Origin: an uncultured Succinivibrio sp.
GTDB taxonomy: Bacteria > Pseudomonadota > Gammaproteobacteria > Enterobacterales > Succinivibrionaceae
Length of the DNA: 26,176 nucleotides
Direction of reading: 5' to 3'
NCBI GenBank assembly: GCA_900770725.1
Contig: CAAGLL010000009.1
Location: 1 to 26,176, forward strand
The translations under genes and the position numbers were made by a program. The notes under the pieces are model-generated. The model worked only from the letters and a program-made list of their open reading frames with translations. It was not told the origin of the DNA and did no database searches. Positions 21,133 through 26,176 of this stretch are shown piece after piece. Position 1 is the first letter of the stretch. Every line of letters starts with the position of its first letter.

Positions 21133-22122
21133 ATGAAGCTTGTCAAAACTCTGCTCGCCGCATCGCTGGGCGCATTAATCGCCGCTTCCGCGGCTTCCGC
21201 CGTCCAGGCCAAGCAGATCACCATCGGCTTTTCGCAGATCGGCGCCGAGTCCGAGTGGCGCACCGCCAACACCAATGACGTCAAGGCGGCAGCCAAGGCC
21301 CACAACATCAACCTGAAGTTCTCCGATGCCCAGCAGAAGCAGGAGAACCAGATCAAGGCCATCCGCACCTTCATCGCCCAGAAGGTCGACCTCATCGGCT
21401 TCGTGCCCATCGTGGCAACCGGCTGGGACAACGTGCTGCGCGAGGCAAAGCGCGCCAAGATCCCGGTGCTGGTCATGGACCGCGACCTGACCGTCTCCGA
21501 TCCCTCGCTCTATGTCGCGAAGATCGGCACCGACTCCGTCACCGAGGGCAAGAAGGCCTTTGAGTGGCTCGATGACTACGTCACCAAGAACAACATCAAG
21601 CCCCGCAACGGCGGCGACAAGCTGAACATCGTGATCCTCGAGGGCACCGTGGGCGCCTCCGCGACCACTGGCCGCGCCAAGGGCTTCAACACCGCGTTGA
21701 AGAACTCCCCTAACAAGGACCGCTACAAGATCCTCGCCTCCCAGACCGGCGACTTCACCCGCCAGAAGGGCCAGGAGGTCATGGAGTCCTTCCTGAAGTC
21801 CTACCGCAATGACATCGACATCCTCTTCGCGATGAACGACGACATGGCCTTAGGCGCCATCCAGTCCATCGAGGCTGCCGGCCTCAAGCCTTCCAAGGAC
21901 ATCATCATCGTCTCCGTCGACGGCGTTAAGGGCATCTTCCAGGCCATGAAGGACGGCAAGTCCAACGTGACCGTCGAGTGCAACCCGCTGCAGGGCGATC
22001 TGTTCTTCACGACCGCCGAGAAGATCCTGAAGGGCGAGCCTGTGCCCAAGAGCGTCTTCGTCGAGGAAGGCGTCTACCCTGCCGAGAAGGCTGCGGAAGT
22101 CCTGCCGACCCGCAAGTACTGA
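21133..22122 (+). CDS. ytfQ: Galactofuranose-type periplasmic sugar-binding protein
   Basis: A 329-residue periplasmic binding protein of the LacI/RbsB-like class 4 sugar family. The signal peptide ends near AVQA (about residue 26). Stretches such as ITIGFSQIGAESEWR, DAQQKQENQIKA, VPIVATGWDNVL, LEGTVGASA, GDFTRQKGQEVMESF and AMNDDMALGAIQ match E. coli YtfQ, which binds galactofuranose. It delivers sugar to the YtfR/YtfT/YjfF importer encoded next. The start is supported by GAGGAG. A hairpin cluster after the stop probably lets this gene be expressed more strongly than the transporter genes. The actual ligand of this homologue is inferred. Confidence 0.93.
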   Translation: MKLVKTLLAASLGALIAASAASAVQAKQITIGFSQIGAESEWRTANTNDVKAAAKAHNINLKFSDAQQKQENQIKAIRTFIAQKVDLIGFVPIVATGWDNVLREAKRAKIPVLVMDRDLTVSDPSLYVAKIGTDSVTEGKKAFEWLDDYVTKNNIKPRNGGDKLNIVILEGTVGASATTGRAKGFNTALKNSPNKDRYKILASQTGDFTRQKGQEVMESFLKSYRNDIDILFAMNDDMALGAIQSIEAAGLKPSKDIIIVSVDGVKGIFQAMKDGKSNVTVECNPLQGDLFFTTAEKILKGEPVPKSVFVEEGVYPAEKAAEVLPTRKY

Positions 22123-22130
22123 TGCGCCCG

Positions 22131-22233
22131 CGGCCTTCATTTGAAAGGCCGGCGTGAAGCGCATTGAAGCGGCCGCATCCTGCGGCCGCGCCCCCGGGGT
22201 TCCCCGGGGGCTTCATTCCGGGTGTGTCCCGGA
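22131..22233 (+). other. Cluster of four hairpins between ytfQ and ytfR
   Basis: Four consecutive stem-loops fill the gap: CGGCCTT/AAGGCCG (22131-22151), GCGGCCGCA/TGCGGCCGC with a three-base loop (22169-22189), a 10-bp stem GCCCCCGGGG with its complement (22190-22211), and TCCGGG/CCCGGA (22217-22233). None has a T-run. Such structures typically protect the upstream mRNA from 3' exonucleases and reduce downstream expression, matching the need for excess binding protein. Confidence 0.7.
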
Positions 22234-22264
22234 CAGTTTCCAAAACCGTCTTTGGAGGGCTTTT

Positions 22265-23780
<1,516 letters not shown>

Positions 23781-23794
<14 letters not shown>

Positions 23795-24845
23795 GAGATT
23801 CTCCAGGAGCTCGCTGGCCCTGCCGCTGGCCGCGCTGGCGATCCTGCTCCTGTTCAACGCCGTCTTCGTTGACGACTTCTTCAAGATCCAGATGATGGAC
23901 AACGGCAACCTGTACGGGCGTCCCATCGACATCCTGCACCGCTGCTCGTCGCTCATCATCATCGCCCTGGGCATGACCTTCGTCATCGCCACCGGCGGCG
24001 TCGACATCTCGGTCGGCGCGGTCATCGCCATCTCGTCGGCCACCTGCTGCGTCATGTTAGGCGGCGACATCTCGGGGATCCCGCACCATCCGTTCGCGCT
24101 GGCGATCCTCTGCTCGCTGGGGGTGGGCATACTCGCAGGCTTGTGGAACGGCCTCCTCGTGGCCAAGTTCAAGATCCAGGCGATGGTCGCCACGCTGATC
24201 CTGATGACCGCAGGACGCGGCATCGCCCAGCTGATGACCGACGGCCAGATCATCACGGTCTACTACAAGCCGTTCGCGTGGATCGGCGACAACATCCCGG
24301 GCGTCATGGTGCCGACGGCGATGATCATCGCGCTGGCGATGATCCTGCTCGTGGTGCTGCTTGACCGCAAGACCTCGATAGGCCTCATGATCCAGGCCGT
24401 GGGCATCAACCCCGTGGCCTCGCGCTACGCCGGCATCAAGGTCACCGCGGTGCTCTTCGCAGTCTACGTGTTCTCAGGCTTCTGCGCCGGAACCTCGGGC
24501 CTCATCGAGGGCTCGCTAATCCGCGCGGCCGATGCCAACAACGCAGGCCTCAACATGGAGATGGACGCCATCCTCTCGGTGACCCTGGGCGGCACGCTCA
24601 TGATCGGCGGCAGGTACTTCATTGGCGGCACCATCATCGGCGCCATCACCATCCAGACCCTGACGACCACGATGTACGCCCTGGGCGTCCCGTCAGACTG
24701 CCTGCCGGCGGTCAAGGCGGTGGTGATCCTGCTCATCATCGTGTTCCAGTCCGAGAAGTTCAAGCAGATGTTCCGCGAGTACCGCATGAGGAAGGACCAG
24801 CTCAAGTCCGGCGGCAAGGGCGGCAAGGAGGCAGCAAATGTCTAA
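23781..24845 (+). CDS. ytfT: Sugar ABC importer permease, first subunit
   Basis: A 354-residue inner-membrane permease of the RbsC/YtfT family with a multi-helix plan. The first helix is SLALPLAALAILLLFNAVF. The family loop TGGVDISVGAVIA appears at about 72-84, and SVTLGGTLMIGGRYFIGGT near the C-terminal third. It should form a heterodimer with YjfF. The start at ATG 23781 overlaps the end of ytfR by 14 bases, with GCGGGGGAC just upstream; ATG 23787 is a close alternative. The C-terminus is basic (KSGGKGGKEA), as expected for a cytoplasmic tail. Its stop overlaps the yjfF start by eight bases. Confidence 0.92.
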
Positions 24846-25866
24846 GAAGAACTCTGGCGGCCTGCTTGCGTCGCCGCATTTCCCGTTCTACGTGACGGCG
24901 GTGCTGTTCATCATCCTGTTCGGGGCCGGCAGCGTCATGTTCGACGGCTTCTTCAGCGCGATGAACTTCCTGAACCTGTTCAACGACAACGCGCCGCTGA
25001 TCATCGTGACGGTCGGCATCACCTTCGCCATCCTCTCGGGCTTCGGCGGCATCGACCTGTCGGTGGGCGCTGTTGTCGCGCTGACCTGCATGACCTTGGC
25101 CGTGCTGATGCGCGACACGCAGATAAGCCCGTTCATCTGCATGGCGATCGTGCTGGTCATCGGAACCGCGGTGGGCGCCCTGAACGGCTTCCTCATCACG
25201 TTCTTCCGCCTCCAGCCCTTCATCGTGACCTTGGGCACCATGTTCCTCTGCCGCGGCCTGACCGCCATCCTCTCGCGCGACAGCGTGCCCATTGACAACG
25301 AGCTCTACGGCCAGCTGGCGTTCATGTCAGTGCCGATCGGCGAGGGCTTCCTCTCGCTCTCGGCCATCGTCGCGCTCATCGTCGTGGTCGTCGCGACCAT
25401 CGTGCTGCGCTACACCTCGTTCGGCCGCGGCGTGTACGCCGTGGGCGGCAACGAGCAGAGCGCCCGCCTGATGGGCCTCAAGGTCAACGCGATCCGCCTG
25501 AAGGTCTACATGATCTCAGGCTTCTGCGCCTCGCTGGGCGGCATCGCATACTCGATGTCGATGCTCTCTGGCTACACCCAGCACGGCCTCGGCATGGAGA
25601 TGGACGCCATCGCCTCCTCGGTCATCGGCGGCACCCAGCTGATGGGCGGCGTCGGCTTCATCCCCGGCACCCTGCTCGGCGTGATGATCCAGGGCTCGAT
25701 CCTCGAGATCATCTCCTTCCAGGGCACCCTGTCGGCCTGGTGGACCAAGATCGTGGTCGGCATCCTGCTGTGCCTGTTCATCGTGATGCAGGCAGTGGTA
25801 ACCGCCCGCAAGAACAGGTTCATGAGCCTGACTGCCGAGGGCAGCGCCAAGAAGGAAAAGAAGTGA
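24838..25866 (+). CDS. yjfF: Sugar ABC importer permease, second subunit
   Basis: A 342-residue permease related to YtfT and specifically similar to E. coli YjfF: VGITFAILSGFGGIDLSVGAVVA, the PIDNELYG loop, VGGNEQSARLMGL, MDAIASSVIGGTQLMGGVG and QGTLSAWWTKIVVGILL all have close counterparts there. Compared with the usual SGGIDLSVG loop it carries one extra residue pair (SGFGGIDLSVG). With YtfT it should form the membrane pore for sugar import. It starts within the end of ytfT (ATG 24838), so translation is coupled. It is the last gene of the operon, followed by two hairpins and a terminator. Confidence 0.92.
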   Translation: MSKKNSGGLLASPHFPFYVTAVLFIILFGAGSVMFDGFFSAMNFLNLFNDNAPLIIVTVGITFAILSGFGGIDLSVGAVVALTCMTLAVLMRDTQISPFICMAIVLVIGTAVGALNGFLITFFRLQPFIVTLGTMFLCRGLTAILSRDSVPIDNELYGQLAFMSVPIGEGFLSLSAIVALIVVVVATIVLRYTSFGRGVYAVGGNEQSARLMGLKVNAIRLKVYMISGFCASLGGIAYSMSMLSGYTQHGLGMEMDAIASSVIGGTQLMGGVGFIPGTLLGVMIQGSILEIISFQGTLSAWWTKIVVGILLCLFIVMQAVVTARKNRFMSLTAEGSAKKEKK

Positions 25867-25873
25867 CAAGCGC

Positions 25874-25926
25874 ATTTGCCTGAAAGGGCAAATCCATGGG
25901 CCCGCCGCAAGGCGGGCTTTCTTTTT
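25874..25926 (+). terminator. Double-hairpin terminator after yjfF
   Basis: A first hairpin, ATTTGCC/GGCAAAT (25874-25893), is followed by GCCCGCC-GCAA-GGCGGGC (25900-25917) and TTTCTTTTT. The second is a textbook Rho-independent terminator with a GCAA tetraloop. Confidence 0.93.
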
Positions 25927-25954
25927 GTGTGAAAAGCTGTTTTCAAGCGGTTTG

Positions 25955-25981
25955 CAGGCGGAAGCAGGAGCTTTCCGCCTG
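25955..25981 (+). other. Extra hairpin between terminator and right-edge promoter
   Basis: CAGGCGGAAGC pairs with GCTTTCCGCCTG, leaving one bulged T and an AGGA loop. No T-run follows on this strand. It may be a backup terminator element or the remnant of one. Confidence 0.5.
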
Positions 25982-26002
25982 TTCCTTCAAGGAGCAACCT
26001 GA

Positions 26003-26034
26003 TTCAAATTTAATAAAAAATCTGTATAACAGAT
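26003..26034 (+). promoter_or_regulatory. Possible promoter overlapping a perfect inverted repeat
   Basis: TATAAC at 26025-26030 with TTCAAA at 26003-26008 (16-base spacer) in an AT-rich stretch could direct transcription to the right. The -10 sits inside the perfect inverted repeat ATCTGT-ATA-ACAGAT (26020-26034), a possible operator. No coding region follows within the window. Confidence 0.4.
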
Positions 26035-26065
26035 AGTTGTTTGCACATCAAACTTATCTCTACTT

Positions 26066-26096
26066 TCCGGGCAAACAGCGTGCGCTGCTGCCCGGA
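26066..26096 (+). other. Leader-RNA hairpin
   Basis: TCCGGGCA pairs with TGCCCGGA, and inside it CAGCG pairs with CGCTG around a TG loop, giving a 13-bp stem with a small internal loop. It would lie about 30 bases into a transcript from the promoter just upstream. A perfect palindrome ACAACCGGTTGT (26096-26107) follows directly. Confidence 0.6.
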
Positions 26097-26120
26097 CAAC
26101 CGGTTGTTAGCCAACAGGAT

Positions 26121-26130
26121 TGTTCTTTAA
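26121..26130 (+). promoter_or_regulatory. boxA-like antitermination element, possible rRNA leader
   Basis: TGTTCTTTAA closely matches the boxA sequence of gammaproteobacterial rRNA operon leaders (E. coli GCTCTTTAACA). With the promoter and leader hairpin upstream and no coding region, it suggests that a 16S rRNA gene begins beyond the window. The remaining 46 bases show no recognised 16S start. Confidence 0.45.
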
Positions 26131-26176
26131 ATTTCCGTTCAAATTGCGATCTCGTACTTTTTCAGGGCCCTGGCCC

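Overview
The window is a GC-rich chromosomal segment with strong start-to-stop coupling, CCA-encoding tRNA genes, classical -10 boxes and hairpin-T terminators. The Srf-family proteins, a YtfQ-YtfR-YtfT-YjfF sugar transporter and a Cfa synthase together point to a gammaproteobacterium. An anaerobic gut lineage such as Succinivibrionaceae is possible, but this cannot be settled from the sequence. No transposase, integrase or CRISPR array is visible.

Layout. (1) 1-258: three tRNA genes, a partial and a complete copy of tRNA-Lys(CTT) and a tRNA-Val(TAC). (2) 288-998: a metallo-beta-lactamase-fold hydrolase ending in a terminator. (3) 1141-2325: cyclopropane-fatty-acid synthase with its own -10 box and a downstream hairpin. 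(4) about 2510-20813: one long, tightly packed gene block from a recognisable promoter to a strong terminator. It encodes an SrfB-like actin-fold ATPase, an SrfC-like P-loop GTPase, a bitopic Sel1-type protein, a secreted VWA protein, an ABC ATPase and FtsX/MacB-type permease, a secreted FGE-sulfatase-fold protein with coiled coil, a bitopic VWA protein with an SrfA-like N-terminus, an SrfA-like bitopic protein, and two coiled-coil lipoproteins. (5) 20814-25926: a galactofuranose-type sugar ABC transporter operon (ytfQ, ytfR, ytfT, yjfF) with palindromes upstream, a cluster of four hairpins after ytfQ, and a terminator. (6) 25927-26176: non-coding DNA with a possible promoter, a strong leader hairpin and a boxA-like element, perhaps the leader of an rRNA operon beyond the edge.

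The most interesting part is block 4. The predicted locations span the envelope. Two nucleotide-binding proteins (SrfB, SrfC) lie in the cytoplasm. Three single-pass proteins place N-terminal domains inside and long linkers plus C-terminal domains outside. A MacB/LolCDE-type transporter sits in the inner membrane. VWA and FGE-fold binding proteins are in the periplasm, and two lipoproteins have +2 residues that favour the outer membrane. My inference is that this is a multi-protein envelope machine built around the poorly understood SrfABC proteins. The individual families are known; the assembly and its function are not, as far as I know.
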